14,431 nt of DNA from Rhodospirillaceae bacterium. Lineage in GTDB: Bacteria > Pseudomonadota > Alphaproteobacteria > Puniceispirillales > Puniceispirillaceae. A program made the position numbers and the translations under genes. The stretch lies in the NCBI GenBank assembly GCA_002721775.1, contig PBLM01000049.1, positions 1 to 14,431 on the forward strand, read 5' to 3'. Shown one piece after another: positions 13,506-14,431 of the stretch. Under the pieces are notes generated by a model. The model had not been told where the DNA came from and ran no database searches. It worked only from the letters and a program-made list of their open reading frames with translations. Every line of letters starts with the position of its first letter. The stretch's first letter is position 1.

Positions 13506-14366
13506 TTATTTTTCGGTTTGTGGCCGTGTTGCCACATAAACACCAAACGTTGCCACCAGCAGACCAATCACATCTGTTGCGGTTAGGTTTTCATTCACAA
13601 ATAACCAGCCCATCACTGCTGATACTGGCGGAACCAAAAAAAACAGGGTGGCGGTCTGGCTGGCTGAACCGACCTTAATCAGATACATCAGAATAGAGAA
13701 CGCGCCAAAAGAGATAGCTAAAATCTGCCAGCCCATCGCCAGAATAAATGATCCTGTAAAATCCAGAAACGGCTGTTCAATCGCTAGCATAATCAGAATA
13801 TGAAAGGCACAAGCTGCCGTGGCCTGATATAAATTCAATACAGATAAAGGCAGCCGGTCGCCTAAGCGTTTTTGCCAGAGTGTTCCTGCAGTTACCGCAA
13901 GCAAGGCGACCCCTGTTGCTACGAGCCCTATAAAAGGCAATTCACCGCCTACATCTAAGCCAAGAACAATCGCTGCCCCACCAAATCCCAGCATAATCCC
14001 AGCCCATTGACGCCAGGTGACCATCTCTCCTAGAACTGGTCCAGCAAGCGCACCTGTCAAGACAGGTTGAAGTGAGACAATCAGAGCAGCTATGCCAGCT
14101 GGCAGACCCTTAGACACTGCAAAAAATACCCCGCCAAGATAAAGCCCGTGAAATAAAATACCTGTGCCGCAGGCTTCAAGGATATCTCTACGACGGGCAG
14201 ACAGATTGTCTTTCAGGATAAGGGCAAAACAAAAAAATCCAAAAGCCACAAGGGCGAAGCGAAACCCAAGGGCAGCAAAAGGAGAGGCATCCTCAACGAT
14301 GATTTTGCCGCTGATGAATGCTGATGACCAGAGAATAACAAACAAAAACGGAAAAGCACGTATCAT
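13506..14366 (-). CDS. DMT-superfamily permease, EamA domain, 10 predicted membrane helices
   Basis: A 286-residue inner-membrane transporter with two EamA repeats, the normal size. Hydrophobic segments are visible near residues 5-20, 30-50, 65-84, 90-110, 121-136, 144-161, 178-196, 205-225, 236-257 and 264-280. The EamA hallmarks are IVSLQPVLTGALAGPVLGE (96-114) in the first half and FFLVPPVSAVMGWLFVNE (242-259) in the second. The family exports or imports amino acids, nucleobases, sugars or other metabolites; the substrate cannot be read from the sequence. Its ATG overlaps the TGA of the upstream partial gene as ATGA, and the nearest AGGA is twelve bases ahead. Translation is therefore probably coupled to the upstream gene. 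It is the only transporter in the window, but a palindrome downstream may separate it from the dehydrogenase genes. Confidence 0.92.
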   Translation of the reverse strand: MIRAFPFLFVILWSSAFISGKIIVEDASPFAALGFRFALVAFGFFCFALILKDNLSARRRDILEACGTGILFHGLYLGGVFFAVSKGLPAGIAALIVSLQPVLTGALAGPVLGEMVTWRQWAGIMLGFGGAAIVLGLDVGGELPFIGLVATGVALLAVTAGTLWQKRLGDRLPLSVLNLYQATAACAFHILIMLAIEQPFLDFTGSFILAMGWQILAISFGAFSILMYLIKVGSASQTATLFFLVPPVSAVMGWLFVNENLTATDVIGLLVATFGVYVATRPQTEK

Positions 14367-14431
14367 GCAGTGATTACATCCTGTGCTTTATAAATATCAA
14401 TGCCACGGTCATCACACCGCTTATGCAGCCT
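14363..14431 (-). CDS. C-terminal end of an unidentified protein (truncated by window edge)
   Basis: An open frame of 22 codons enters from the right edge and ends in TGA at 14363-14365. The translated tail reads RLHKRCDDRGIDIYKAQ followed by DVITA. The frame lacks internal stops, and its stop overlaps the DMT permease start as ATGA, the usual arrangement of coupled operon genes. That arrangement is the main reason to call it a real gene. The fragment is too short to assign a family. The protein probably belongs to the same operon as the permease. Confidence 0.6.
   Translation of the reverse strand, partial: RLHKRCDDRGIDIYKAQDVITA

Noticed and set aside
1..14431. tRNA, rRNA, CRISPR, insertion sequence, toxin-antitoxin or defence system
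   Set aside because: I looked through both strands and all gaps. No clover-leaf-like sequence, no regular direct repeats, no transposase or nuclease motifs were seen; the gaps are short and flanked by metabolic genes.

Overview
This window reads as chromosomal DNA of a heterotrophic proteobacterium, most likely a marine alphaproteobacterium. That lineage is an inference: base composition looks balanced by eye, the genes are densely packed, and the gene families (hydroxy-acid dehydrogenases, SDRs, a histidinol-dehydrogenase paralogue, a YdhS-like flavoprotein, a DMT permease) are typical of SAR116- or Roseobacter-like organisms. There is no rRNA, tRNA, CRISPR array, transposase, phage gene or transcription-factor gene.

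Layout. (1) Bases 2-2502, plus strand: a left-truncated FAH-family hydrolase, a GarR/GlxR-like beta-hydroxyacid dehydrogenase and a D-isomer-type 2-hydroxyacid dehydrogenase. (2) 5149 down to 2535, minus strand: an L-threonate-dehydrogenase-like beta-hydroxyacid dehydrogenase, a TIM-barrel isomerase/epimerase and a gluconate-5-dehydrogenase-like SDR. (3) 5342-5893, plus: a flavin reductase-like protein alone. (4) 6909 down to 5926, minus: a quinone oxidoreductase alone. (5) 7131-9428, plus: a class I aminotransferase followed by a YbiC/LDH2-type hydroxycarboxylate dehydrogenase. (6) 14431 down to 9425, minus: the tail of an unidentified protein, a DMT permease, a rhodanese-domain protein, a YdhS-like FAD/NAD(P)-binding protein, an HpsN-like member of the histidinol dehydrogenase family and a second SDR.

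How the genes may work together. At least eight of the fifteen near-complete or complete genes are NAD(P)-dependent dehydrogenases of hydroxy acids or polyols from unrelated folds, and with them stand an isomerase, a C-C hydrolase and an aminotransferase. The first two operons resemble pieces of sugar-acid catabolism: oxidation, isomerisation, and hydrolysis of a diketo-acid. The last two contain an HpsN-like/SDR pair and an LDH2-type dehydrogenase, which fits catabolism of a small polar C3 compound; 2,3-dihydroxypropanesulfonate or sulfolactate is one candidate. No kinase, dehydratase, sulfolyase or dedicated uptake system is present, so no complete pathway can be closed from this window. The substrates are inferred, not demonstrated.

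The two divergent intergenic regions carry inverted repeats that look like operators: an 8-15-8 repeat at 5288-5318 and a 7-7-7 repeat at 7036-7056 that overlaps a TTGACA box. These are the best-supported unexplained signals in the window.
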